Under the pieces are notes generated by a model. It saw nothing but the letters and a program-made list of their open reading frames with translations, was not told where the DNA came from and made no database searches. A stretch of 64,000 nucleotides of DNA from AR12 sp036265915 (lineage in GTDB: Bacteria; Methylomirabilota; Methylomirabilia; Rokubacteriales; CSP1-6): positions 14,152-78,151 of the forward strand of contig DATAOC010000145.1 of the NCBI GenBank assembly GCA_036265915.1, in the 5' to 3' direction. A program made the translations under genes and the position numbers. Shown here in pieces: positions 50,369 through 59,908 of this stretch (position 1 is its first letter; every line of letters starts with the position of its first letter).

Positions 50369-51820
50369 ATGGGGATCAGGACCGGCAAGCAGTTCATCGA
50401 CGGCCTTCGGGACGGCCGCGAGGTCTGGTACGACGGCCGCCGCGTCGAGGACGTCACCGCGTTCCCGCCATTCGCGTCCGCCATTCGCGAGCTGGCGGCG
50501 CTCTACGACGCCCAGCACGTCGCGGCCCAGCGGGACGTGTTGACGGTCGACGTCCCGGAGCTCGGGGGCCGCATCGGGCGCGCATTCGAGATGCCGCGCA
50601 CGCGGGAGCAGCTGCGAGGCAAGCGCGACGCCTACATCGCCTGGGCGGAGGCCAGCTGCGGCATGCTCGGCCGCAGCCCTGACTTCCTCAACGTGATGCT
50701 GACCGCGCTCGCCGCCAAGCCGAGGTTCTTCACCGAGCTGGCGCCGGCCCGGGCCGAGGCGGTGGTCGGCTACTACCGGCATGTTGCACGCAACGACCTC
50801 TTCCTGACCCACGCACTGCTCGACCCGCAGCTCGACAAGGGGCGACTGCGTCATCAGCAGCGCGACCCCGGCGTGCCGCTGCGAGTCGTGGACCGCACGT
50901 CGACTGGGCTCGTGGTCCACGGCATCAAGCGGATCGCGACGGCCGCCCCCTACGCGGACGAGATCCTCGTCTGGCCGTTTCCGCCGACGTTTCAGCCCGG
51001 CGAGGAGCCGTACGCGAACGTGTTCGCGATCCCGATGGCCACGCCGGGCCTGCGCACGATCTGCCGGCCATCCTTCGCCCGCACCGGACACCCGGCTGAC
51101 CATCCACTGTCGTCGCGGTTCGACGAGATGGATGCCACCGTCGTCTTCGACCACGTGCTCGTGCCGTGGGACCGCGTCTTCCTCCACGAGAACATCGCGC
51201 TGCTCAACCGGATGTACCGCGAGACGCGGATGCGCGAGCTCACGGCACACCAGACGAACGCGCGTCTCGAGGTCAAGCTGGGATTCCTCTACGCGATCTG
51301 CGTGCGCCTCGCGGAGGCGGCCGGACTCGACGCGCGCGGGGACATCCAGGAGGCGCTCGGCGAGGCCGCGGTTCGCGTGGAGGTGATCCGCAACACCACG
51401 CGCGCGGCGGAGGAGCAGGCGCAGGTCGACGCCGACAACGGCATCCTCTATCCCGACCTCTTCGCGCTGCAGGCCGGCCGCGCGCTCGGGCCCGTGTACT
51501 ATCCCGAGCTGCTCGCGCTGATGAAGCGCCTCGCCGGCGGCGGTCTCGTGCAGCTCCCGGTCTCGCTCGCCGAGTTCGACTCACCGATCGGTGCGGATCT
51601 CGATCGCGCGCTCAGCGGCGCGGGACTCTCGGGCCGGGACAAGACGCGACTGTTCAAGCTCGTCTGGGACCTGGTCGGGACGGAGTTCGGCGCCCGGCAC
51701 GAGCTCTACGAGATGAACTACGCCGGCGAGCGCGGCGCGCTCGTGGCCGGCGTGCATCGCGAGTACAGCCGCCGGCAGCACTACGTCAATCATCTCGACC
51801 GGTTCCTCGGCGGTCTCTGA
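50369..51820 (+). CDS. 4-Hydroxyphenylacetate 3-hydroxylase (HpaB) family flavin monooxygenase
   Basis: 483 residues from ATG 50369, which gives the typical GIRTGKQFIDGLRDGREVWY beginning. Family blocks: WAEASCGMLGRSPDFLNVML, HALLDPQLDKG, GLVVHGIKRIATAAPYADEI, SRFDEMDATVVFDHVLVPWD, and ATRAAEEQ-like TTRAAEEQAQ in the helical domain. It would hydroxylate an aromatic compound with reduced FAD supplied by an HpaC-type reductase, which is not in the window. Other family members act on crotonobetainyl or 4-hydroxybutanoyl substrates, so the substrate is open. It is followed by a universal stress protein gene. Confidence 0.87.
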   Translation: MGIRTGKQFIDGLRDGREVWYDGRRVEDVTAFPPFASAIRELAALYDAQHVAAQRDVLTVDVPELGGRIGRAFEMPRTREQLRGKRDAYIAWAEASCGMLGRSPDFLNVMLTALAAKPRFFTELAPARAEAVVGYYRHVARNDLFLTHALLDPQLDKGRLRHQQRDPGVPLRVVDRTSTGLVVHGIKRIATAAPYADEILVWPFPPTFQPGEEPYANVFAIPMATPGLRTICRPSFARTGHPADHPLSSRFDEMDATVVFDHVLVPWDRVFLHENIALLNRMYRETRMRELTAHQTNARLEVKLGFLYAICVRLAEAAGLDARGDIQEALGEAAVRVEVIRNTTRAAEEQAQVDADNGILYPDLFALQAGRALGPVYYPELLALMKRLAGGGLVQLPVSLAEFDSPIGADLDRALSGAGLSGRDKTRLFKLVWDLVGTEFGARHELYEMNYAGERGALVAGVHREYSRRQHYVNHLDRFLGGL

Positions 51821-51881
51821 CCGGTCCGGCCCGAATCCCTCGCTCGGCGCGCCGCATCACAAGGGCGGAGGAAAGAAGACG

Positions 51882-52325
51882 ATGACAAAACGAATTCTGG
51901 TGCCGCTCGACGGCCGCGAGACCGCGGAGGGCATTGTCCCCGTCGTCGACGCGCTGGCGCGCCAGACCGGGGCCACCGTGCGGCTGCTGCGCGTGTTTCC
52001 CGAGCCGTCGCAGGTCGTGACGCCGCAGGGGTGGATGGTGGCGTCTGTGGATCAGGAGATGGCCCGCCTGGAAGGGCGCGCGCTCTCGGACTTCGCGCCC
52101 GTGGAGACCGCGCTGGCGGGCCTGCCCGTCGAGATCGTGGTCCGCTATGGCGATCCGGTGAAGGAGATCGCGCTCGAGGCGGAGGCCTTTGGCGCCGATC
52201 TGATCGCCCTGACGGCCGCGAAGCGTGGGCGCATGCGCCGCGCGCTCTCGCCTGGCGTGGCCCAGCGACTCGAGACACGCACCGGTACGCCGACGCTGGT
52301 CCTGCACACGGACAGCACCGCGTAG
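51882..52325 (+). CDS. Universal stress protein (UspA family)
   Basis: 147 residues: ILVPLDGRETAEGIVPVVDA at the N-terminus, LLRVFPEPSQVV, GDPVKEIALEAEAFGADLIA, and a C-terminal KRGRMRRALSPGVAQRLETR region in place of the classical G-x2-G-x9-G(S/T) ATP loop. ATP binding is therefore uncertain. GGAGGAAAG lies about 8 nt before the ATG. It is followed by a HAD hydrolase on the same strand after 35 nt. Confidence 0.85.
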   Translation: MTKRILVPLDGRETAEGIVPVVDALARQTGATVRLLRVFPEPSQVVTPQGWMVASVDQEMARLEGRALSDFAPVETALAGLPVEIVVRYGDPVKEIALEAEAFGADLIALTAAKRGRMRRALSPGVAQRLETRTGTPTLVLHTDSTA

Positions 52326-52360
52326 TCGCGCAGCGGAAGCGGTCGGGTGACAATCGCCCG

Positions 52361-53161
52361 ATGAGCGACGCCCCGCGCGTCCTGGCGCTGGACTTCGACG
52401 GTGTGCTGTGCGACGGCCGGCCCGAGTATTTCGAGACGGCGCGCCGCGCCTATCGCTCGGTCTGGCCCGCCGCCGCCGACAACGCCGACGCCGATCTCGC
52501 GGAACGTTTTGCCGCGGCGCGCCCGCTCGTGGAGAGCGGCTGGGAGATGCCGGTCCTGTTGCACGCCCTTCTCACCGGTGTTTCGGAGCGTGAGCTGATC
52601 GACCGGCACGCCTGGCTGCCGGTGGCACGCCGGCTGGTGGCCGAGGCCGGCCTCGACGCCGAGACGCTGGCGCGCGCCCTGAACGCCGCGCGCGACGCCT
52701 GGTTTGCACGCGATCCGGAGGGCTGGGTCCGCCACCATACCTTCTACCCCGGCGTGCCGGCGCGCGTCCTCGAGGCCATCGCAGCGGGCGTCGACGTGGC
52801 CGTCGTCACCACGAAGGCGGAGCGCTTCGCCCGCGCGCTGCTGCGCGCGCAGGATGCGCAGCTGGCCGCGCTGCCGATCGTCGGACGCGATCCGGAGCGC
52901 AGCGTCCCGAAATCCGAGACGCTTTCCCGGCTCGCACAGGACCACGCATTGTCGGCCGGCGAGGGGCTGTGGTTCGTCGAGGACCTGCTCGAGACGCTCG
53001 TGGTCGTTCATGCCACGCCGCGGCTCGACGGCGTCGGGCTGTTCCTGGCCTCCTGGGGCTACAACACGCTGGAGCATCGCGCCGCGGCGGCCGCCGGCGG
53101 TGCCATCCGAGTCCTCTCGCTCGCGCAGTTCCGCGGGCCGTTCGGGTCGTGGCGGCGCTGA
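52361..53161 (+). CDS. HAD-superfamily hydrolase
   Basis: 266 residues. Nucleophile motif LALDFDGVLCDGRPEYFETA at the N-terminus, motif II AVVTTKAERFARALL, the lysine in SVPKSETL, and motif IV LWFVEDLLETLVVV. The cap is helical. Relatives are found widely in cyanobacteria and related groups as phosphatases of unknown substrate. The ATG has GACAAT 7 nt upstream rather than a ribosome-binding site. Confidence 0.82.
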   Translation: MSDAPRVLALDFDGVLCDGRPEYFETARRAYRSVWPAAADNADADLAERFAAARPLVESGWEMPVLLHALLTGVSERELIDRHAWLPVARRLVAEAGLDAETLARALNAARDAWFARDPEGWVRHHTFYPGVPARVLEAIAAGVDVAVVTTKAERFARALLRAQDAQLAALPIVGRDPERSVPKSETLSRLAQDHALSAGEGLWFVEDLLETLVVVHATPRLDGVGLFLASWGYNTLEHRAAAAAGGAIRVLSLAQFRGPFGSWRR

Positions 53162-53229
53162 GGACGCAGTGGCCGGCACCCAGCTTGCTTTGCTTCGCTC
53201 CATCAGACTTCTACGCAAGGAGACCCACG

Positions 53230-53442
53230 ATGAAGGGTTTCATCCTCGGAGCGATTGCAGGCGGCGTGGCGATGTGGCTGTACGGCGACCGGATCATCGA
53301 GTACGTGGACGATATGACCTCGGGCGTCCGTGATCGCGCCGTGGCGGGTCTCGAGGGCGCCGCGGATCGTCTGCAAAGCGTTGCCGAGTCGGTCGAGGGC
53401 GGCCTCGGCGACACGAGCGGCGCCGCCCGCCGCGCGATCTAG
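53230..53442 (+). CDS. Small membrane-anchored helical protein
   Basis: 70 residues. The N-terminal hydrophobic segment GFILGAIAGGVAMWLYGDRI is followed by an amphipathic helix (VAGLEGAADRLQSVAESVEG). It resembles short YtxH-like proteins, but the match is weak. AAGGAGA is 7 nt before the ATG. Its TAG overlaps the convergent stop of the formate dehydrogenase operon (CTAG). Confidence 0.65.
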   Translation: MKGFILGAIAGGVAMWLYGDRIIEYVDDMTSGVRDRAVAGLEGAADRLQSVAESVEGGLGDTSGAARRAI

Positions 53443-53777
53443 GGCGCGTCGGCGGACGGCGCGCCGCGCTCGAGCCAGGCGCCAAAGTCCTCCGCGGCAA
53501 GCGCGAGCCGCCACTCCGTGAGGATCTCGAGCGCCATGGCGCGTGTCGCGCCGACGGAGGCGCCGGCGGCGGACGCCAGACATCGTTCCAGCAGCCAGCC
53601 TTCGAACGTCTCTGGCTCGGGATCGGCGACCACCGCCGCTTCCAGCAGGTCGCGCTTGATGCCGAGGCCGATGGCATCCGGCGTCGTGTCCCGCTTGCGC
53701 CGCCGCCGCCGGCCCTCGGAAGCCTCGAGGGCCGCGATCAGCTCCCGACAGATCACGGCCGGGCGCGGGGCGCTCAC
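53439..53777 (-). CDS. Last gene of the formate dehydrogenase operon, unknown
   Basis: 112 residues starting at GTG 53777 in a GTGA overlap with fdhE. Visible stretches: VICRELIAALEASEGRRRRR, TPDAIGLGIKRDLLEAAVVA, PETFEGWLLERCLASAAG, and AMALEILTEWRLALAAEDFG. It is all-helical with two cysteines and a basic patch. The family is not recognised, but the tight coupling to fdhE suggests a role in formate dehydrogenase maturation or control. Confidence 0.68.
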   Translation of the reverse strand: MSAPRPAVICRELIAALEASEGRRRRRKRDTTPDAIGLGIKRDLLEAAVVADPEPETFEGWLLERCLASAAGASVGATRAMALEILTEWRLALAAEDFGAWLERGAPSADAP

Positions 53778-54625
53778 CGCCAGAACCGCCTTCCACCGCG
53801 CCGCTCCACCACGCTGACGTCGAGAACGTGCCCGAGCCCGGGCGGCCGCCCGTAGCCGCGCTCGACGGCGGCCACATCGAGATCGACGGTCGCGAGGTCG
53901 AGCAGGCGCACCGACCCTGCGTCGGCGGCCGCGAGCGTCGTGACCGTCTTCACGTATCCGCGGCACACGTTGCACGCATCGACCTTGCGGACGTCGCCCA
54001 CCTCGGGCGCGACAAGCGACGCCAGCTGCGTGTGGTCGTCGTTCTCGCAGAACGGGCACGCGAGCCACGACGTCCGCCAGTCGGCGCCGCAGCGTGTGCA
54101 GCGCAGTCGGCGCTCCCGCTCGAGGCCGCGCGCCTCGGCGAGCGCGGCCCACGCACCGCACACCGGGCACCACGCGGTATCAGCCGCGGCGGCGGCGTTC
54201 CGTCTCCGCTCGCCGCATGCCTGCAGCCACGGTACGGCCACCAGCGGCGCGACCGCGGCGAACGCGGAAGCCGGTGCGCCCGCCGCCTCGGCGAGCGACG
54301 AGAACCGTGCGGCGTCGAGGTCGATGGAGGCGGACAGCAGCTCGAGAGCGTTCGTGCGCGTGGCCGCGCGCTGAAGACCTGCAACCCCACTGGCGGTGAA
54401 CAGTGCCTCTATCAGGCGCTGCACGGCGTCCCGCTCCACGCGAAGCGTCGCGCCTGCGAGCGCGGGAGCGCGGCCGTCGATCCGATCGGGCATCGCGTCG
54501 CGCCAGACACGGTCGCGCGCGGCCGCGGCGACGACGTCGAGGAGGCCGAGCCAGCCTCGCCATTCGGGGTGCTCGGCCGCCAGCCGCTCGGCCGTCGGTG
54601 CCGCGAACGCCGCGCCCGTCGTCAC
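53774..54625 (-). CDS. fdhE: Formate dehydrogenase accessory protein FdhE
   Basis: 283 residues from a GTG overlapping the upstream lipoprotein stop. The C-terminal half holds the four CxxC pairs typical of FdhE rubredoxin-like knuckles: CPVCGAW, CTRCGADW, CPFCENDD and CNVCRGYVKT. FdhE is needed for assembly or activation of respiratory formate dehydrogenase. The position after the structural genes is as expected. Confidence 0.9.
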   Translation of the reverse strand: MTTGAAFAAPTAERLAAEHPEWRGWLGLLDVVAAAARDRVWRDAMPDRIDGRAPALAGATLRVERDAVQRLIEALFTASGVAGLQRAATRTNALELLSASIDLDAARFSSLAEAAGAPASAFAAVAPLVAVPWLQACGERRRNAAAAADTAWCPVCGAWAALAEARGLERERRLRCTRCGADWRTSWLACPFCENDDHTQLASLVAPEVGDVRKVDACNVCRGYVKTVTTLAAADAGSVRLLDLATVDLDVAAVERGYGRPPGLGHVLDVSVVERRGGRRFWR

Positions 54626-54846
54626 CGGGTGGTGCTGCCGGGAGAGGCGGCCAGTGCGGTGCTCCGCGGGGCGCGCACGACGCTCGGCGTCCGATAGTAG
54701 GGGTCGGCGCCGCCGTGCAGCTCGATGGATCCGGAGTTGCCCACGTCGGCACCCGGACCGCCGGCGCGCTGGCGCGTGGACTCGGGCGACGTACAGCCGG
54801 TGAGGAGCACCACGAGCCCGGCGGCGACGGCGATCAGCTGCCTCAC
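54622..54846 (-). CDS. Small lipoprotein inside the formate dehydrogenase operon
   Basis: 74 residues: IAVAAGLVVLLTGCTSPEST gives a lipobox LTGC. The mature part is short and polar: GNSGSIELHGGADPYYRTPS and VVRAPRSTALAASPGSTT. Its GTG start and TGA stop each overlap a neighbour by 4 nt (NrfD-type gene and fdhE), so it is very likely translated with them. Unknown function; possibly a periplasmic companion of the exported enzyme. Confidence 0.65.
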   Translation of the reverse strand: MRQLIAVAAGLVVLLTGCTSPESTRQRAGGPGADVGNSGSIELHGGADPYYRTPSVVRAPRSTALAASPGSTTR

Positions 54847-55730
54847 ACGGCCTCGGAGGACAGCACGATCACGATGCGAAGCAGGAATCCGCCGACGAGC
54901 ACGAGCAGTGCGGCGGCTCGTGCCGACAGCGCGGTCGGCGCGTGCGCCCGCAAATGCAACAGCGCGGGCACGACGATGCCGAGGCCGATCACGCCGACGA
55001 CGAGCAGCACGCCCCAGACGTCGAGCCACACCCGCGCCACCGAGCCGAGCGAGGCGATCACCGCCACGATCGCGATGAGCTCCAGCACGAGCACGCCGAT
55101 GTCGAAGCGTTGCAGCGCGCGGAGTCCGCCGATCAGGAACACGCGCCCCGACCCGAGCAGGAGCAACAGCGCGATCGAGGTCGACGCGCTCGACACGACG
55201 AAGAGCAGCCCGAGCAGCGTCGTGTCCGCCCAGATCGGACGGTTGGTGACGGCGAGCAGGACGCCGGTGTACGAGGCGAGAAAGAAGCCGGCCAGGCCGC
55301 CGAGGATGGCGATGACGGTGCCGAGAAGCGCCGGCGGGCGTAGCCGTCCGAGGCCGTCGCGGTTGGCGTCCGGGCCCAGCGCGCCGAGGAACGACAGGAA
55401 GGCGAACAATCCGAAGAGCAGCAGGCCCCAGGCGCCGAACGACATCGGCGAGTAGCTCTTGAACATCGGCCGCCACGTCTCGGACTGCAGCAGCATGTGC
55501 CAGAAGCGCTCCGGCCGCCCGAGATCGACGATCAGCAGCACGCCGCAGACCACCACCGCGGGAAACGCGATGCGGTACCCGAGGCGGGCGAGCGGTCGGT
55601 CCGTGATCCGTCCGAAGAGATCGATGAGCGCGGCCAGGAAGTAGCAGCCACCCGCGAGGCCGCCGATGAAGAAATACAGGACGATCAGCCAACGCCAGTG
55701 CGGCGGCTCCGTGAAGAACGTGCTAGGCAT
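54843..55730 (-). CDS. NrfD/PsrC-type membrane subunit of formate dehydrogenase
   Basis: 295 residues, eight or more membrane helices. HWRWLIVLYFFIGGLAGGCY at the N-terminus is the NrfD signature, followed by DLGRPERFWHMLLQSETWRP and FFLASYTGVLLAVTNRPIW. NrfD-type subunits bind quinone without haem and here replace the cytochrome b556 gamma subunit. The gene overlaps fdhB by 8 nt. It would pass electrons from formate to the quinone pool. Confidence 0.9.
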   Translation of the reverse strand: MPSTFFTEPPHWRWLIVLYFFIGGLAGGCYFLAALIDLFGRITDRPLARLGYRIAFPAVVVCGVLLIVDLGRPERFWHMLLQSETWRPMFKSYSPMSFGAWGLLLFGLFAFLSFLGALGPDANRDGLGRLRPPALLGTVIAILGGLAGFFLASYTGVLLAVTNRPIWADTTLLGLLFVVSSASTSIALLLLLGSGRVFLIGGLRALQRFDIGVLVLELIAIVAVIASLGSVARVWLDVWGVLLVVGVIGLGIVVPALLHLRAHAPTALSARAAALLVLVGGFLLRIVIVLSSEAV

Positions 55731-56505
55731 GGTCGCGACCCCGGCTGCGGAACGAGATGACGCCCATGATGCCGATCAGCGCGGCACCGACCGTTGCCCA
55801 CAGCGACGATGGTTTCAGGTTGCGAGACGGTAGCCTCGGGTCGGCGGGCAGCCCGTACACCTCCGGCTTGTCGACGAGCAGGTAGAAGGAGTTCAGACCG
55901 CCGACGATCTTGTCGTCGGCGCCGTAGAGATAGGCACGGCTCTCTCCGCCTTGCTTGAGCTGGCCCACGCGGCGCTCCGCCATCTCCTTGAGCTGCCGGA
56001 TGGGCCCGAAGTTGATGGAGTCCGTGGGACACGCCTTGGCGCACGCGGGCTCCATGCCCGCGCGCATCCGGTCGTAGCAGAGGGTGCACTTCTGGGCGGT
56101 GCCCGAGACCGGATTGATGTCGATGACGCCGAAGGGGCAGCCGGCGATGCAGTCACGGCAGCCGTTGCACACGTCGGACTGGATCACCACCGTGTCGAAC
56201 TCCGTGCGGATGATGGCGCCGGTCGGGCAGACCTCCAGACAGCCCGCGCGCACGCAGTGCTTGCAGACGTCCGACATCATGAGCCAGCGGCCCTGGCTGC
56301 GGTCGGCGTTGAATTGCTCGATGAACTTCACGTGCCGCCAGTGGATGCCGTCGAGCCGCCGCGTGTTGTCATAGGAATCGCCCGACAGCGTGTTGCGACC
56401 GCCGTTCGTCGCTGGCAGCTGGTTCCACTCCTTGCAGGCGACCTCGCACGCCTTGCACCCGATGCAGACCGTGGTGTCGGTGTAGAAGCCCATCGGCTCG
56501 GCCAT
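55723..56505 (-). CDS. fdhB: Formate dehydrogenase iron-sulfur (beta) subunit
   Basis: 260 residues from ATG 56505, 4 nt after the alpha subunit. Four ferredoxin-like cysteine groups: CIGCKACEVACKEWN, CKHCVRAGCLEVCP, CNGCRDCIAGCPFG and CTLCYDRM with CAKACP. A C-terminal helix (SSLWATVGAALIGIMGVISF) should anchor it in the membrane, as in FdnH. It carries electrons from the alpha subunit to the NrfD-type protein. Confidence 0.93.
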   Translation of the reverse strand: MAEPMGFYTDTTVCIGCKACEVACKEWNQLPATNGGRNTLSGDSYDNTRRLDGIHWRHVKFIEQFNADRSQGRWLMMSDVCKHCVRAGCLEVCPTGAIIRTEFDTVVIQSDVCNGCRDCIAGCPFGVIDINPVSGTAQKCTLCYDRMRAGMEPACAKACPTDSINFGPIRQLKEMAERRVGQLKQGGESRAYLYGADDKIVGGLNSFYLLVDKPEVYGLPADPRLPSRNLKPSSLWATVGAALIGIMGVISFRSRGRDHA

Positions 56506-56509
56506 GGCG

Positions 56510-59500
56510 CTACGCCTTCTCCACGTTGCAGACGAAGGCCTTGCCCTCGTGGATCGAGACGTTCGGATCGCCGACGAGCGCGGTGAGCTCGTTGCCCGCA
56601 TCGCCGGTGACGACGCCCTCGTAGCCCCAGTGCCACGGCATGCCGACCTGGTGGACGACCTGGCCGTTGATCCGGAACGGGCGGAGGCGCCGCGTCACCA
56701 GCGCCTTGGCGCGGATGGATCCGCGCGGGCTCGTGACCCGCACCCAGCCCGTGTTCTCGATGCCCTTTTCTTTTGCGAGCTCGGGCGAGATCTCGACGAA
56801 GACTTCCGGCATGAGCTCGGTCAGCCACGGGTTCCAGCGGCTCATCGCGCCCGCGAGGTAGTGCTCGGTGAGCCGGTACGTCGTGATGACGTACGGATAC
56901 TTCGGATCGGCCACGCCGGCCAGCGGGTTGTCGTCGCGCTTCCAGTACTTGTAGACGGGGCTCGACTGCTGCTTGTACATCGGGTTGTGCACCGGCGACT
57001 CGGCCGCCTCGTAATGCGTCGGCAGCGGACCGTCGACGAGCCCGTTCGGCACGAACAGCCAGCCGAGGCCGTCGTTCTTCATGATGAACGGATCGCTGCC
57101 GCTGAGCGCGTCGAGGCCGATGGCGTCCGGCTTTGCCCGCGACGTCGGCGCCTTCGTCACCTGGAAGTCCGGCACGTCGAGGCCGACCCACTTGGCCTGG
57201 CCGTTGTCCCACCACACCCACTTCTTCCGCTCACTCCACGGTCGTCCTTGCAGGTCGGCCGAGCAGCGGTTGTACATGATCCGGCGGTTGGCCGGCCACG
57301 AGTAGCCCCAGCCGAGCTGCGCGCCCCGCGTGCCCGGCGGATCGGCCTTGCGGTTGGCCGCGCGGTTCTGATCCGGTGCGGGGAAGACGCCGCAGTAAAT
57401 CCACGACGCGGCCGTCGTGGAGCCGTCGTCCTTCAGATCACCGAAGCCGGCGATGTGCCGCGTGGGATCGTCGGTGTAGTAGCCGTTGATCTCGCGGAGG
57501 ATCTTGAGACCGTCGGGCTCGCCCTCGGTCTGCTGCGGCTCGCCGGCGACCGCCTGGGTGGGATTGGGGTCGAAGTCCCACGTGAGGTTCTTGAACCCCA
57601 CGTCGCGCGGCTCCGTGGAATTCGCGTACATCGTCTTGAGCCGCTTGGCGAGCTGGTGGGTGAACCACATGTCGGAGCGGCAGTCCCCGGGCGGGCTGGC
57701 GGCCTTGAAGTGCCACTGCAGCATCCGGAACGTGTTGGTGAACGAGCCCTCGTACTCGGCGACCTGCGCCGACGGGAAGAAGAAGACCTCGGTCTTGATG
57801 TCCTGCGGCTTCACCTGACCGGCGACCACCTCGGGCGCGCGCTGCCAGAAGGTGGCGGTCTCCGTCACCCAGTTGTCCTTCACGACCAGCCAGTCGAGGT
57901 GGCGGAGTCCTTTCCGCTCGAGGGCGGCGTTGAGCGAGGTGGCGGGATTCTGGCCGATGCACAGCATGCCCTTCACGTGCCCGTCGTTCATGGCCGCGAA
58001 CATCGCCATGTGCGAGTGGTCGCCGATGATCTTGGGATGCCAGTCGTAGCCGAAGCTGTTCTCCGCCGTCGCCGCCTCGCCGTACATCGACTTGAGATAC
58101 GACACCATGAACTTCGGCGTGTTGGCCCAGTAGCCGCGCGCGCTCGTCTCGGCGGTCAGCCAGTCGGTCAGCGTGTCGTGCTTCTTCAGCGCCGTGGGGT
58201 GCGCCATGTAGCCGTGGATCGAGTGGTAGAGCGTCGGGATGTCGGTCGAGCCCTGGATCGACGCGTGGCCGCGCAGCGCCATGATCCCGGCGCCGGGCCG
58301 GCCCACGTTGCCGAGCAGCAGCTGCAGCAGCGCGCAGGCGCCGATCACCTGCGGCCCGTTGGTGTGCTGGGTCCACGCGACCGCGTACGCGAACGACGTG
58401 GTGCGATCGCGCCCGGAATTGGCCAGGATCGTCTCCGCGACCTTCAGGAACGTCTCCTGAGGACAGCCGGTCGTCCGCTCCACCATCTCGGGCGTGTAGC
58501 GCGCGTAGTGCTTCTTCAAGATCTGGAACACCGTCCCGGGATGCCGCAGCGTTCGATCGCGCTGCGGCGGCGGCTTCAGCAGCGCCTTGACGAGCGGCTC
58601 GAACGGCGGCCCGGGCAGCGGCTTGTCCTCGGATGACTTCGGGGTGGCCTGACCGGCGGCTGCGCCGCGCGCGCCGGTGTCACGATCGCCGACTGACTGC
58701 TCGGCGGACTGCTGCGTGTTCGCCGTCCACCCGCGCTGCTCCGCCTCGGTGCCCGCGTACTGCCAGCTCTTGTTGTCGTACTGGCCGAGAAAGCCGTTGT
58801 ACGGCCATGTCTTGATCTTCTCGTCGTACTGCATGAGCCCGGAGAACACGCCGTCGAGCTGCTCGGTGTCCTTGAATTGATCGTTGATGATCATCGAGGC
58901 GTTCGTGTAGTTGAGGAGGAACTCGCGGAAGAACGTGTCGCGCTGCCAGCGCTCGCTGTTCAGCACGTAGTTGATCAGTCCGCCGAGGAACGCGATGTCC
59001 GATCCCGCGCGCACGGGAGCGTAGATGTCGGCCATCGCGCTGGTGCGAGTGAACCGCGGATCGACGTGGATGATCTTGGCGCCGCGCGACTTGGCGACCA
59101 TCGGCCAGCGGAAGGCCACCGGGTGGCACTCGGCCATGTTCGAGCCCTGGACGACGACGCAGTCGGACTCCTCCATGTTGCGGTAGAAGAACGTCGCGGC
59201 GCCGCGTCCGAACCGTGTCCCCAGCCCGGGGACGCTGGAGCTGTGTCAGATCCTGGCCTGGTTCTCGATGGCGACGATGCCGAGGCCGCGCATCAGCTTC
59301 TGCTGGATGTGATTCCACTCGTTGTCGAGCGTGGCGCCGCCGAGGGAGAAGATCGCCGGCGTCATGTCGACACGCTTGCCGTTGTCGAGCCGCTCGATGA
59401 ACGTCTCGTCGCGTGTCTTCTTCACCAGCTCGGCCACGCGAGTCATGGCGCGCTCGAGGTCCCAGACTTCCCAGTCGGTGGCGCCGGGGGCGCGGTGGAG

Positions 59501-59821
59501 CACCTTCGTCGGCCGGTTGGGATTGACGTGTAGCTGGTAGATCGCGGCGCCCTTGGGGCACAGCGTGCCCTCGTTGAATGGGCTCCGTGGGTCGCCCTCG
59601 ATGTTCACGATCTTGCTGTCGACGGTGTGGACGAGGGTCGCGCAGCCGACGGAGCAGTAGGGACAGATGCTGGGGACGGTCTTGGCGTCCTTGATCCGGA
59701 GCTCGGCGGCTTGCGCCAGTGTCGGCGCCAGGTTGGCGCCCAGCCCGGTCAGCCCGCCAAGGGCCGTGCCGGCCGCCGCTGCCGTCGACACGCGGAGGAA
59801 ATCGCGCCGCGAGACTTCCAT
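56510..59821 (-). CDS. fdhA: Formate dehydrogenase alpha subunit, selenocysteine protein (in-frame TGA)
   Basis: 1103 residues when the TGA at 59246-59248 is read as selenocysteine 192. The N-terminus carries a Tat signal (EVSRRDFLRVSTAAAAG), then the 4Fe-4S site CPYCSVGC ... LCPKG. The active-site stretch is ENQARI-Sec-HSSSVPGLGTRFGRGA, the classical Sec-containing FDH position (E. coli FdnG Sec196). HPVAFRWP, the pterin domains and LTEHYLAGAMSRWNPWL follow. The product is a periplasm-facing Mo/W formate dehydrogenase. A SECIS-like hairpin starts 13 nt after the TGA. ATG 59821 is preferred over 59875 because it places the Tat motif at the start. Without recoding the gene appears as two pieces, ending at 59246 and starting near 59176. 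Confidence 0.95.
59217..59233 (-). promoter_or_regulatory. Putative bacterial SECIS hairpin (formate dehydrogenase)
   Basis: On the minus strand GTCCCC - GGGCT - GGGGAC is a perfect 6-bp stem with a G-rich 5-nt loop. The loop lies 19-23 nt after the TGA at 59246-59248, the placement expected for SelB recognition. Confidence 0.78.
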
Positions 59822-59893
59822 TGCCTGATCCGTGGCACGACAAAGAGGCAAGCACCGTGCCGGTGTGTCGTTCACGCAGAATTGCAGACTTTA

Positions 59894-59908
59894 TATCGCC
59901 CGGCGATA
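59894..59908. promoter_or_regulatory. Palindromic operator candidate between fdhA and marR-type gene
   Basis: TATCGCC-C-GGCGATA is a perfect 7+1+7 inverted repeat in the roughly 100-nt divergent region. It overlaps TATAAA (minus strand, 59890-59895, possible fdhA -10) and sits just before TAGACT (59907-59912, possible -10 of the MarR gene). A MarR dimer bound here could repress both units. Confidence 0.55.
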
